28,556 bases of DNA from an uncultured Colwellia sp. (GTDB taxonomy: Bacteria; Pseudomonadota; Gammaproteobacteria; Enterobacterales; Alteromonadaceae), in NCBI GenBank assembly GCA_913020705.1, contig CAJWBY010000042.1:1-28556 (forward strand), in the 5' to 3' direction. A program made the translations under genes and the position numbers. The notes under the pieces are model-generated. The model saw nothing but the letters and a program-made list of their open reading frames with translations. It had not been told where the DNA came from and made no database searches. Shown piece by piece: positions 7,836 to 16,383 of the stretch (its first letter is position 1; the number at the start of each line of letters is the position of its first letter).

Positions 7836-10800
7836 AGATGAATAATCTTATTGCTCATGAAATTCCTCTTGAAGGTAAACACTTAATTGAAGCGAGTGCA
7901 GGGACGGGTAAAACCTTTAATATCACTCGTTTATATTTACGATTATTACTCGAAAAGCAATTACCTGTTGAACAAATTCTGGTGATGACGTTCACCAAAG
8001 ATGCCACAGAAGAACTACGTGGTCGTATAGACAGTTTTATTCGAGAAGCGTTAATCGACTGGGATACCTTGATTGTTAAAGATGATTTTTTTACAGCGAT
8101 CAGCCAGCACATTGATGCAAAATCGGCAAAAATACGTTTAAGACAAGCGCTGTTATACCTAGATGAAGCCGCTATATTAACAATTCATGGCTTTTGTAAG
8201 CGCGTGTTAAGTCAGCATGCTTTTGCCAGTGGTGTTGCTTTTAACGCGCAAATGGAAACCAATTGCCAAGATTTACTGCTGCAAGCCTGCCAAGATTGGT
8301 ATCGAGTATTAGCAAAAGATACACCTGAACAGTTTAAGCAAGTGGTACAGTTTTGGCAAAACCCGCTAAATTTTCTCAGTCAATTCTCAAAAGCTATCAA
8401 TAAACACAATGAGCTTGATGTCGTTAACGTTGATGAGATAGAAGAACAATTTACCAAATTAGCCAAACAAGCCGTTTATAATATTGAAAACAACATTCCG
8501 CTTCTTACGCAGTATTTAATAGATGTTAAAAAGGGTGTTGAAAGAGAACAACGCCAGCAAGAACTTGATGCCTTAATCATATGGTTACATCGACTCGTTG
8601 AAGACATCAGTGTGGGTAATGAAAAGATGCCCGACGCTTTTATTGACGGGAAACGTTACGGTCGCTCCGCTGGTAAAGTTGAACTGTTAGCGGTATTCGA
8701 GCCAGTAAAAGAGGTTAAAGCAGAATTAAAGGCGCTGGCTAAAAAAATTGAAAAAGCCAAAGCGTTGGTTATTGTGCGCCAAGGTATTTATCAGATACGC
8801 GAAAGTATTAACGAACAAAAGAACAATGCGAATATATTAAGTTTTGATGATCTTATTTCAACACTAGCGAATTGTTTAAAAGCAAATAATATAAACGCGA
8901 AAACATTAGCAGAAACGCTGTTCGAACAATATCCAGTTGCCTTAGTTGATGAATTTCAAGATACCGATCCATTACAGTTTTCGATATTAGAATCTATTTA
9001 CTATCATCAAAGTAAAGCTGCCTTGTATATGATTGGCGATCCTAAACAAGCAATTTATGGTTTTCGTGGTGGTGATGTTTTTGCTTATTTGTCTGCTCGA
9101 AAAGATTGCGACCAACAATGGTTAATGGATACGAATTGGCGTTCAACTCCTTCGATGATCACCGGATACAATCGCTTATTTTACGGTGAAGCAATAAATG
9201 ATAAAACTGATGTTACTCAAGGTAATAGCCATGTTTTCGGCTACGAAATCCCTTATATTCCGGTAAAAGCCTCTCCACCAGCACTTAGTAAAAATAAGGC
9301 GGGTAAAGATAACGCCTTACAATTTGTTCATTTCATTGATGAAGAAGCCAAAAAATCGGTTGCGCAAAGTTTTCGACTAACGATGGCAACTTGGTGTGCC
9401 AATGAGATTATTACGTTACTTGCCACACCAGCCACAGAGAATAACGATAAATTAACATCAAGAGACATTGCTATTCTCGTACGTGATGGCGCTGAAGCTA
9501 GAGATATAAAACAAGCATTAGATAATGCAAATCTAGCGTCGGTATTTATGAGTAATCGCGCTAACTTAATGAAAAGTGAGCAAACTGAGCAATTAATACA
9601 ATTGCTTAAAGGTATCTTGTTCGTTGAGAATGAACGATATTTCAGCGCAGCAATTGCCTGTGATTTACTTGATTATCATCCTGAAAAATATCATAAGTTA
9701 CAAGAAAATGAATTTGCATGGCAAGCCTTGAAATTTGATTTTGAACAACTGCGTAATGAGTGGTTGTATAAAGGCTTTATTTCGATGGCCTTAAAATTAA
9801 TGCACGATCATTTTTGTATAGCAGATGAAAACCAAGATCGTGTTTTAACGAACTTGTTACACTTATTTGAAATACTTCAAACGGCAAGTCAACGTCATCG
9901 CCAACCACAAGAGTTACTTTATTGGTTCGAGCAACAAAGCCGTGTAGACGACCCTGAAATTGAAGCAGAGTTACGTTTAGAAAGTGACGATAATTTAATA
10001 CGAATTATTACCCAACATGGTTCAAAAGGATTGGAGTATCCGGTGGTTTTTGTTCCTTTTGCTACGCGTCATAAAGACCCGCTTAAGTTTGGTGCAAGTT
10101 CGGTAACCTTTATTGAATACCATGATGAAAACCAACAATTAAAATTAAGTTTAGATGGTTCTGAACATGCAAAAGAGTCTATGGCGAATGAAGCTTATGC
10201 TGAGGCGGTTCGTCTCTTATACGTAGCAGTCACAAGAGCTGAAAGACGTTGTTATATATTTACTACCGATTTTGATAAAGCCGAACATTCTCCTCTTGGC
10301 AGAGCGTTAAAATGGCAAAGTCAGCAAAACATCGAAGAAAGCCTACTTCAACTAGTAAATGATGAACCTAATAGTATCAGTTTAGTGACTATTTCTACGC
10401 AAGCAAACCCTAGCGAACTTATTGCTGAACAAGCAAAGTTAAGCGAAGTTAGTCAACTATCAGGTGAAGTTGCGAATTTTAACGGCAAGATAGAACGTGA
10501 TTGGTGGTTGAGCTCTTTTACTGCTTTAAGTAGAAATTTACGACATGGCGGTGTTTCTTCACCTGACCGTGACAACTCTTTCGAAAAACTGAGTGGTACT
10601 GAGCATCAGTCAAATACGATGCAAGCCAGTAGCTTATTACGTTTTAATTTAGCAAAAGGCGCTCATACCGGAAATTTATTACATGATATTTTAGAGCATA
10701 CTGATTTTATTGAACCCGATTGGCTACAAGCTATGCATCGGCCGTTGCAAAAGTATGGAGCATTAACGACAGGTTACGGTTCTGAGGATCTTCAGCTTTG

Positions 10801-11398
10801 GTTAGCGCAAGCGCTGAATTCGCCACTAACACATAGTATTTTACTCGCTGGTAATGAACAGTCCTTTAGCTTAGCTGATTTACATAAAGTAAAAACGTTA
10901 CGAGAAAGTGAATTTTATTATCCTATGTGCTCTGCAAGTACGGATAAATTAACCAACCTATTATCGAAACATCGAAACATGCATAGTAAATCAACTCAGC
11001 AATCAAACGTGCGCTTGCCGGCATATAATCAACTAAAAGGCATGATGCACGGTTTTATTGATTTGATTTTTGAACATGATAATAAATATTATATTTGTGA
11101 TTATAAATCTAGCCATTTAGGTAATGATTTTAGTGATTATAATCATCAAGCAATGAAAGACAATGTCGAGAAAAATCACTATGATTTACAATATCTTATA
11201 TATTCTTTAGCTTTACATCGTTACTTAAGTTACAGCTTAGATAATTATGATGTTAACACACACTTTGGTGGCGCTTATTATCTGTATTTACGCGGAATGA
11301 CTGATGAAGAACAACATAAAGGTTGTGGGGTTTATTATCGAGAGATTCATGTCGAAGAACTCGAAGAACTCGACCAATTGTTTTTAGGAGCACAATAG
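7832..11398 (+). CDS. recB: Exodeoxyribonuclease V beta subunit RecB
   Basis: RecB is the 3'-5' helicase and the only nuclease of RecBCD, and it loads RecA after Chi. I chose ATG 7832, which overlaps the recC stop (ATGA) and has AGGAG at 7819-7823. A longer in-frame GTG at 7808 is less likely. This gives 1188 residues (E. coli 1180). Superfamily 1A motifs are all present: Walker A EASAGTGKTF (K27), MTFTKDATEELRGRI, LVDEFQDTDPLQ (D373), GDPKQAIYGFRGGD, TNWRST, ITQHGSKGLEYPVV and LLYVAVTRAERR. The C-terminal nuclease domain keeps GNLLHDILEH (H951), GFIDLIF (D1077) and ICDYKSSHLG (D1090, K1092). Their spacing matches E. coli D1067/D1080/K1082, so helicase and nuclease should both be active. recD follows one base after the stop. 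Confidence 0.97.
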   Translation: MKMNNLIAHEIPLEGKHLIEASAGTGKTFNITRLYLRLLLEKQLPVEQILVMTFTKDATEELRGRIDSFIREALIDWDTLIVKDDFFTAISQHIDAKSAKIRLRQALLYLDEAAILTIHGFCKRVLSQHAFASGVAFNAQMETNCQDLLLQACQDWYRVLAKDTPEQFKQVVQFWQNPLNFLSQFSKAINKHNELDVVNVDEIEEQFTKLAKQAVYNIENNIPLLTQYLIDVKKGVEREQRQQELDALIIWLHRLVEDISVGNEKMPDAFIDGKRYGRSAGKVELLAVFEPVKEVKAELKALAKKIEKAKALVIVRQGIYQIRESINEQKNNANILSFDDLISTLANCLKANNINAKTLAETLFEQYPVALVDEFQDTDPLQFSILESIYYHQSKAALYMIGDPKQAIYGFRGGDVFAYLSARKDCDQQWLMDTNWRSTPSMITGYNRLFYGEAINDKTDVTQGNSHVFGYEIPYIPVKASPPALSKNKAGKDNALQFVHFIDEEAKKSVAQSFRLTMATWCANEIITLLATPATENNDKLTSRDIAILVRDGAEARDIKQALDNANLASVFMSNRANLMKSEQTEQLIQLLKGILFVENERYFSAAIACDLLDYHPEKYHKLQENEFAWQALKFDFEQLRNEWLYKGFISMALKLMHDHFCIADENQDRVLTNLLHLFEILQTASQRHRQPQELLYWFEQQSRVDDPEIEAELRLESDDNLIRIITQHGSKGLEYPVVFVPFATRHKDPLKFGASSVTFIEYHDENQQLKLSLDGSEHAKESMANEAYAEAVRLLYVAVTRAERRCYIFTTDFDKAEHSPLGRALKWQSQQNIEESLLQLVNDEPNSISLVTISTQANPSELIAEQAKLSEVSQLSGEVANFNGKIERDWWLSSFTALSRNLRHGGVSSPDRDNSFEKLSGTEHQSNTMQASSLLRFNLAKGAHTGNLLHDILEHTDFIEPDWLQAMHRPLQKYGALTTGYGSEDLQLWLAQALNSPLTHSILLAGNEQSFSLADLHKVKTLRESEFYYPMCSASTDKLTNLLSKHRNMHSKSTQQSNVRLPAYNQLKGMMHGFIDLIFEHDNKYYICDYKSSHLGNDFSDYNHQAMKDNVEKNHYDLQYLIYSLALHRYLSYSLDNYDVNTHFGGAYYLYLRGMTDEEQHKGCGVYYREIHVEELEELDQLFLGAQ

Positions 11399-11399
11399 A

Positions 11400-13355
11400 A
11401 TGGCCGCGTTATATAAGCAATTTAATCATGCTCAGCAACAACTTAATAATATTGAAGCGATTGACTATTTTTTTGCAAAAGAGATACAACAAAGCTTAGT
11501 TGATAGCGAAAAGTACATCAGTAGCCACGATACTCAACAAGTCTTTCATTTACTCATCGCACTGAGTGAAAGCCTAAGGGCTGGACATAGCTGTTTACCG
11601 CTTTCAATTATCGCGAATACACGCTTCGGTTACAGCTGTGATAAACAAGGTATTATTACTCATCATGGTTTTACTTTTACCGAGTTACCCATGTTAGTTG
11701 AGTTATGCAAGCAGTTATCTGTTGGAAAGCTAGATAATCAGGCAATCGTTTTTCATGATAAAAAAGTGTATTTACGTCGTTACTTTAATTTTGAACAAGA
11801 ACTACTGAATTTCATTTCAACTAAAAATACACCCGAGAACGATCCCAGTATTCAAGCCTTTAATGCGATTGAAATAAAAAGCTGCTTAGACGCGTTATTT
11901 CCTTCTCAGCAACTTGAGCATGACAATAATGAAATAGATTGGCAAAAAGTGGCGGTAGCCAATGCCATGAATAAAAATTTCAGTATTATTGCTGGTGGAC
12001 CCGGGACAGGAAAAACCTATACGGTTACAAAATTATTAGCTGCTTTGGTGATGTTAAACTCAAGATTAAACTCAGGCTCAAAAGAAAACGACAATGAAGA
12101 TAAAAAAATAGCATTAGTAGCACCAACAGGTAAAGCTGCTCAGCGTTTGTCAGAATCTATAACCAACGCTTTACAAGGTTTTAAAGGGCAAATCAGTGAT
12201 GAAATTTTATCTAAAATACCTGAGAATGCACAAACGCTTCATCGTCTATTAGGTGTTATTCCTAACAGTGTGAACTTTCGTCATCATCAAGACAATTTAC
12301 TCAATGTAGATATTCTGATTATTGATGAAGTTTCAATGGTAGATTTACCCTTAATGGTACGTGTTTTTCGAGCTCTACCCAGTCATTGCCAAGTAATAAT
12401 GTTAGGGGATGCGGATCAGCTTCCTTCTGTTGCTGCGGGTAGTGTTTTGAATGACTTAGCCCCTAAACCACATCAAGGTTATAGCCTAGAAAATCAGCAA
12501 TATTTAACAGACATAACAGAATGCTCAAACTTACCTAAATGGAAAAAGACAGCCAAATCATCTGATTCAGTAATAGCCGCTGATCATGTTGTTTTTCTAG
12601 AAAAAAGTAGACGGTTTGATGGAGAAGGTGGAATAGGTAAAGTAGCGAGTCATATTATAAATGGCCGCTTCAGCGAAAGTTGGGCATTATTAAATGATAG
12701 TGCCCAAGTAAATCCCCCTGAAGTCGACAGAACGTTAAGATTGCTCGAAGGTAAACCAAGTGAGTGGTTAACGGAATTAGTTACGACTTATTACGTCCCT
12801 ATTTTCACTAAAAAAACAGTGTCAGAAGCCTTTCAGCAATTACAGAAGTTTCGTATCTTATGTGCAACGCGAGTAGGGGAGCAAGGTGTCGAATCCTTAA
12901 ATGAACAGGTTCAAGAAATATTAATAAAACGTGGCGATATTAATACATTTGAAACGCGCTATAGTGGTCAACCTATAATGATAAATGTTAATAATTATTC
13001 GTTAGGTTTATACAATGGTGATATAGGTTTACTGTGGAAAAATGAAGCAGGGCATTTAATGGCTGTTTTTGAACAATCTGATAATCAGCACAAGTGGGTT
13101 AATCCTGCTCGTTTACCGCAACATGAAACTGTTTATGCGATGACAATTCATAAGACACAAGGTAGTGAATTTGAACATGTGGCTATTGTATTTCCTGAAC
13201 AATCGGACAATAAGTTACTTTCTAGAGAATTGATGTATACAGGCATTACACGCGCTAAACAAAAATTGAGTGTGTCTTCTTTAGCGAATGTGTGGCGACA
13301 TGGCGTAACGACTAAATCTACTCGATATTCAGGTATCAATTTATATAAAAAATAA
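11400..13355 (+). CDS. recD: Exodeoxyribonuclease V alpha subunit RecD
   Basis: RecD is the 5'-3' helicase of RecBCD (superfamily 1B), the fast motor on the 5'-ended strand. The product has 651 residues, slightly longer than E. coli RecD (608). Visible motifs are Walker A IIAGGPGTGKTYTVTKLL (K205), APTGKAAQRLSESI, Walker B LIIDEVSMVDLPLM, LGDADQLPSVAAGSVLNDL, and the C-terminal AMTIHKTQGSEFEHVAIV and ELMYTGITRAKQKLSV. The N-terminal about 180 residues form the RecB-interacting part. ATG 11400 has AGGAG at 11386-11390, inside the end of recB, so the operon is tightly coupled. Part of the extra length is a charged insertion after Walker A (LNSGSKENDNEDKK) and a longer loop after the AAGSVLNDL motif. 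No terminator is obvious after the stop. Confidence 0.96.
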   Translation: MAALYKQFNHAQQQLNNIEAIDYFFAKEIQQSLVDSEKYISSHDTQQVFHLLIALSESLRAGHSCLPLSIIANTRFGYSCDKQGIITHHGFTFTELPMLVELCKQLSVGKLDNQAIVFHDKKVYLRRYFNFEQELLNFISTKNTPENDPSIQAFNAIEIKSCLDALFPSQQLEHDNNEIDWQKVAVANAMNKNFSIIAGGPGTGKTYTVTKLLAALVMLNSRLNSGSKENDNEDKKIALVAPTGKAAQRLSESITNALQGFKGQISDEILSKIPENAQTLHRLLGVIPNSVNFRHHQDNLLNVDILIIDEVSMVDLPLMVRVFRALPSHCQVIMLGDADQLPSVAAGSVLNDLAPKPHQGYSLENQQYLTDITECSNLPKWKKTAKSSDSVIAADHVVFLEKSRRFDGEGGIGKVASHIINGRFSESWALLNDSAQVNPPEVDRTLRLLEGKPSEWLTELVTTYYVPIFTKKTVSEAFQQLQKFRILCATRVGEQGVESLNEQVQEILIKRGDINTFETRYSGQPIMINVNNYSLGLYNGDIGLLWKNEAGHLMAVFEQSDNQHKWVNPARLPQHETVYAMTIHKTQGSEFEHVAIVFPEQSDNKLLSRELMYTGITRAKQKLSVSSLANVWRHGVTTKSTRYSGINLYKK

Positions 13356-13435
13356 AGTGATTCAAAGGGGTTTCCTTATAGAAATTACGTTAGAATGGCG
13401 CATTAATTTTTGTGAGCACATTAATAAGTAGTAGT

Positions 13436-14002
13436 ATGAAGCTAAAAGACATAGATAAACAAACTTATCGTAGTAGATTGAATCAAGTAATTGTTGGATT
13501 TATTATCAGCTTAGCAATATTAGCAATAGCTTTTGGAGCAATATTAATTGCACTCTTTACTGACCCATTAACCCTAGGTAATGTCACTATAGATAGTGTC
13601 AATGCCACGATTGAATCGGGTGGAGAAAGTAGTAACTTTAAGTATAACTTTTTAGGTGTCATTCTAGCTTTATTAGCTTGTGGCGCGATATTACAGCAAC
13701 TAAAAAGTAAGCCTTTTTTTGATGAAATTTACTATATTTGGCAATTAAAACAAATACAGAATACGATATATCGTCGCTTGAAAAGAATTAAGAAAGCCAG
13801 TCTTGAAGAAGATGAAAATGCATTAATTGTATTAAAATTTTATTACGCGAGCCTTAAACAGCTGTATATATTAGATGACAACACAATTACCATGTCGACA
13901 TTAGCGTCTGATATTTCAAAACTTGATCAATTAATTACTAAATCAGGTAAAGAAATTCACATTGATCAATTTACTCAGACACTACTTTCAAGCTATAAAT
14001 AA
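13436..14002 (+). CDS. DUF3087-family inner-membrane protein
   Basis: The function is unknown. The 188-residue product starts MKLKDIDKQTYRSRLNQVIVG, typical of DUF3087 as I know it, then has two membrane helices (about residues 19-42 and 75-92) flanking a short loop with TDPLTLGNVTIDSVNATIE. A long, charged, probably helical C-terminal domain (LKQIQNTIYRRLKRIKKASLEEDENALIVLKFYY) is predicted to be cytoplasmic. I prefer ATG 13436 because the protein then begins as family members do; GTG 13412 in the same frame would add eight residues. Neither has a strong ribosome binding site. It lies 80 bases after recD and may be read partly from the rec operon, though a TAGAAT hexamer at 13391-13396 could be its own -10. 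The VOC-family gene follows after 39 bases. Confidence 0.8.
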   Translation: MKLKDIDKQTYRSRLNQVIVGFIISLAILAIAFGAILIALFTDPLTLGNVTIDSVNATIESGGESSNFKYNFLGVILALLACGAILQQLKSKPFFDEIYYIWQLKQIQNTIYRRLKRIKKASLEEDENALIVLKFYYASLKQLYILDDNTITMSTLASDISKLDQLITKSGKEIHIDQFTQTLLSSYK

Positions 14003-14041
14003 TAGAATGGTTAACAGACAAACTTAACAGAGGGAATTATT

Positions 14042-14416
14042 ATGATTGGTTATGTGACAATAGGTACTAATGACTTAGAGAAATCTGTAGCATTTTACGA
14101 TGAATTATTCGCTACAATTGGCGCAGGACGTTTTTTAGAAACTGACCAATTTGTTGCTTGGGCAACAGCGCCTGACCAAGCAGGACTTGCCGTTACTAAA
14201 CCTTTCGACGAAAAGCCTGCAACTGTTGGCAATGGTGTTATGGTCGCAATAGTTTTAGATACAACTGACAAAGTTGATGCTTTCTATAACAAGGCCATTG
14301 CGCTTGGGGCAACTTGTGAAGGTAAGCCTGGACCTCGTGGTACTGATGGGTTTTACGCCGGATATTTTCGCGACCTTGATGGCAACAAATTAAATGCTTT
14401 CTACTTTGATATGTAA
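14042..14416 (+). CDS. VOC-superfamily (glyoxalase/dioxygenase-like) protein
   Basis: This 124-residue protein is a vicinal-oxygen-chelate fold member: two beta-alpha-beta-beta-beta modules, MIGYVTIGTNDLEKSVAFYDELF at the N-terminus and VMVAIVLDTTDKVDAFYNKAIALGATCEG in the middle, ending with GYFRDLDGNKLNAFYF. The DPDGN-like 'DLDGNKLNAF' is the classic end of the VOC domain. Family members include glyoxalase I, fosfomycin resistance proteins and dioxygenases, and the substrate cannot be assigned here. The usual first metal-binding histidine near the N-terminus is not obvious (IGTND instead of H..D), so it may not use the standard glyoxalase site. Start ATG 14042 has AGAGGGA at 14029-14035. 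It is probably followed on the same transcript by the DUF5062 gene 24 bases downstream. Confidence 0.88.
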   Translation: MIGYVTIGTNDLEKSVAFYDELFATIGAGRFLETDQFVAWATAPDQAGLAVTKPFDEKPATVGNGVMVAIVLDTTDKVDAFYNKAIALGATCEGKPGPRGTDGFYAGYFRDLDGNKLNAFYFDM

Positions 14417-14440
14417 TCAGTAATAAAAAATAAGAAGTTA

Positions 14441-14713
14441 ATGATGAAGAAACCTAAAAAAATTAAAAATGAAACCGCTTTATTAAAAAAAGCGATTGAA
14501 GTTGGCGAAAAATATGCGATGAACCGTGGTTATAATGGTTTTTCAGCCACTAATGCGTCAAAAGATAAAGTTGAAAGTTTGTATCGTTTGTTGGTTAACG
14601 ATAAGCTTATTCAAGCATTACCTGCAGATGGTGAAGATCTGCAAAGTATGAAACACCGATTAGCGATGTGGATATCAAAGCAGTTACCTGAAGACCACAC
14701 GTTACTTAAATAA
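14441..14713 (+). CDS. DUF5062-family small protein
   Basis: This is a 90-residue, basic, soluble protein. The order KKIKNE..LLKKAIEVGEKYA..RGY, then DKVESLYRLLVNDKLIQALP and MKHRLAMWISKQLPEDH, matches DUF5062, known from Vibrio, Shewanella and related bacteria without assigned function. It is predicted largely alpha-helical and has no signal or membrane segment. Two adjacent ATGs (14441, 14444) are possible starts, with AAGAAG just upstream. It lies in a same-strand run with the VOC gene before it and the DUF2986 gene 24 bases after it, suggesting co-transcription. Confidence 0.82.
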   Translation: MMKKPKKIKNETALLKKAIEVGEKYAMNRGYNGFSATNASKDKVESLYRLLVNDKLIQALPADGEDLQSMKHRLAMWISKQLPEDHTLLK

Positions 14714-14737
14714 TAAATTTAAAGATAGAAAAATAAA

Positions 14738-14908
14738 ATGAATCGTAAGAAAAAAATAAACGCTGCACTAAAAAGTGCACAAAAAAGAGCTAATGCCAAA
14801 TTACATAACAGTAATAAACCTCGGTATATTTCAAAAGCTGAACGTGCGCTTTTGGAAGAAAAAGAAGTGGCGAATCAAACTACTGACGAACAAGAACTAA
14901 CTGAGTAA
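14738..14908 (+). CDS. DUF2986-family small basic protein
   Basis: This is a 56-residue protein, MNRKKKINAALKSAQKRANA at the start and NKPRYISKAERALLEEKE in the middle, with an acidic tail (TTDEQELTE). The lysine-rich N-terminus followed by 'SNKPRYISKAERA' is the hallmark of DUF2986, a small conserved family of marine gammaproteobacteria with no known role. The strongly basic first half suggests nucleic-acid or ribosome binding, which is only an inference from charge. ATG 14738 has a purine-rich AAAGATAGAAA upstream. The next gene begins eight bases after the stop, so translation is probably coupled. Confidence 0.82.
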   Translation: MNRKKKINAALKSAQKRANAKLHNSNKPRYISKAERALLEEKEVANQTTDEQELTE

Positions 14909-14916
14909 TAGTTATT

Positions 14917-15756
14917 ATGTTAGCTAAGTTGTTGAATAGTATTAACCCTTACAATCAAGTAGACGTTAGCGATGTGATTGATGAAGATAGTCATCAATGG
15001 ATCCTTGATACATTTTCTTGGGCAATTACACACTTTGATGTTTTAGAGTTCAAAAATAACAGCCAACTGGTGCTACCTAATAATCAATTTTATCAGGGGA
15101 GCGTAAGTAGTGTGCATGAAATGGCACTCAGTATTTTTAAGCAAACAACTGCTTATGCGGGCATGCAGACTTGGCCGATTATATTGATCACTCCAGAACG
15201 TTTTTTTGCTGGCAGTCAAAAGATAACCATTCCTCAATTTAATATGACTGATAATTGTCGAGGCGAAAAAACACCTTTTGCAACGCTGAATGAAGAAGAT
15301 TCGGCTAAGCTGCAACAGCAGCCAATCATGCTATCTTATCGTGAAAATCAAGTTAATCAACCGCAAGATCTTATTTCTTCAATTGTACAAAATCTTGCAA
15401 ATATATTGATAGTACAGCAAAGTAGCTTCCCACCCGGCGGGAAAGAGTTTATACCCCAAGCCGTTGATGTTATAGCCTGTTTTATGGGGTTTGGCATTAT
15501 ATTTAGCAATACAGCTTATCAATTTAAAGGTGGTTGTGGGTCGTGTAATAATCCTAATGCTAACCGTCAGTCGGCATTACCTGAAAATGAAACCATACAT
15601 GCTTTAGCACTATTTTGCTTATTAAAGTCTATAAAACCTAAGACGGTAAAATCTCATCTAAAATCGCATTTACGTAAACAGTTTTCACTATCTTATAATG
15701 CGCTATCAAACTCAATGAAAAGCTCTGCTGATCCTGTTTTATTATCCTTACTTTGA
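14917..15756 (+). CDS. Conserved-looking hypothetical protein with a GCGSC motif
   Basis: I do not recognise this 279-residue protein. It has no signal peptide or clear membrane helix, although IACFMGFGIIFSNTAY (about 186-201) is fairly hydrophobic. Just after that lies GGCGSCNNPNANRQSALPEN (C207, C210), a CxxC motif that could bind zinc or a cofactor, followed by a helix (ETIHALALFCLLKSI) and a basic C-terminal region (KPKTVKSHLKSHLRKQ). Another conserved-looking patch is FPPGGKEFIPQAVDVIACF. The patterned central-to-C-terminal part suggests an enzyme or metal-binding domain, but I cannot name it. ATG 14917 has no clear ribosome binding site and follows the DUF2986 stop by eight bases, so it is likely translated by coupling. 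The run of same-strand genes ends here or at the CBS gene. Confidence 0.75.
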   Translation: MLAKLLNSINPYNQVDVSDVIDEDSHQWILDTFSWAITHFDVLEFKNNSQLVLPNNQFYQGSVSSVHEMALSIFKQTTAYAGMQTWPIILITPERFFAGSQKITIPQFNMTDNCRGEKTPFATLNEEDSAKLQQQPIMLSYRENQVNQPQDLISSIVQNLANILIVQQSSFPPGGKEFIPQAVDVIACFMGFGIIFSNTAYQFKGGCGSCNNPNANRQSALPENETIHALALFCLLKSIKPKTVKSHLKSHLRKQFSLSYNALSNSMKSSADPVLLSLL

Positions 15757-15879
15757 TCAATATATTTTTTTTCATAATAAATAAATTTATTTTCACTAAA
15801 TTCATGATTTATTGAATAAAAGCGTCTACAGTTGTTTTTATAAACATGGTATTTTAAATTATTTATTGAGGGAAGTAGT

Positions 15880-16293
15880 ATGGAGAGCATAGAAGTAAAA
15901 GATTACATGAACCATTATCCCGTTACGTTTACCTCTGAAATGGTTGTAGAAGAGGCAGCGTTGCGCTTTCTTAAAACTAAACAAATTGGTGGGCCAGTCA
16001 TTGACAGTAAAAATCATGTTATTGGTTTTTTATCAGAAAGTGATGTTCTAGCAACAATGTTACAAACGATTTATCATAATGAACATGTGAGTGATGTTGC
16101 GGCTTTAATGCGTAAAGATGTGTTATCAGTTAAACCCTCTGACAGTGTCATAGAACTTGCACAAAACATGTTGCAGAATAAGCCTAAGGTTTACCCTGTG
16201 GTGGACGAAGATGGTGTTTTACTAGGTACAATCTGTCGTAATGATGTTCTACACGGTATTGATCAATATACTAGAAGCACCTTTAAACCATAA
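15880..16293 (+). CDS. Tandem CBS-domain protein
   Basis: The 137-residue protein consists of two CBS domains (about residues 5-60 and 72-130) with nothing else attached. Domain 1 shows VKDYMNHYPVTFTSEMVVEEAALRF...GGPVIDSKNHVIGFLSESDVL. Domain 2 shows VAALMRKDVLSVKPSDSVIELAQNM...VYPVVDEDGVLLGTICRNDVL. Such pairs form a Bateman module that binds adenosine nucleotides (AMP, ATP, sometimes SAM or NAD) and usually regulates a partner protein; the partner is unknown here. Start ATG 15880 has a good GAGGGAAG at 15868-15875. It is separated from hrpA by a perfect palindrome (16324-16346). Confidence 0.92.
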   Translation: MESIEVKDYMNHYPVTFTSEMVVEEAALRFLKTKQIGGPVIDSKNHVIGFLSESDVLATMLQTIYHNEHVSDVAALMRKDVLSVKPSDSVIELAQNMLQNKPKVYPVVDEDGVLLGTICRNDVLHGIDQYTRSTFKP

Positions 16294-16323
16294 TTTTATA
16301 ATTTATGACTAATCTGTTCGTTT

Positions 16324-16346
16324 GTACCACTTGATTCAAGTGGTAC
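16324..16346. repeat. Perfect 23-bp palindrome between the CBS gene and hrpA
   Basis: GTACCACTTGA (16324-16334), one central T, then TCAAGTGGTAC (16336-16346) form a perfect inverted repeat. In RNA it would be a nine-base stem with a GATTC loop. Neither side has the T-run expected of an intrinsic terminator (AGCTTTAATAAAA follows), so it may be a weak terminator for the CBS gene, a 5' hairpin on the hrpA transcript or a protein-binding operator. Its end is 37 bases before the hrpA start. Confidence 0.6.
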
Positions 16347-16383
16347 AGCTTTAATAAAACTGGTAAAATTTATTTTTGCTATT

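Noticed and set aside
7855..8112. 85-residue minus-strand open frame inside recB
   Set aside because: It lies antisense to the conserved RecB motor motifs and is a shadow of that reading frame.
4359..13355. A novel defence or anti-phage system around the recBCD genes
   Set aside because: All three subunits are canonical with intact motifs and the flanking genes are ordinary; nothing indicates an added defence module.
15693..15890. 65-residue minus-strand open frame across the gap before the CBS gene
   Set aside because: It overlaps the end of the CxxC gene and the start of the CBS gene, has no family resemblance, and its composition reflects AT-rich intergenic DNA.
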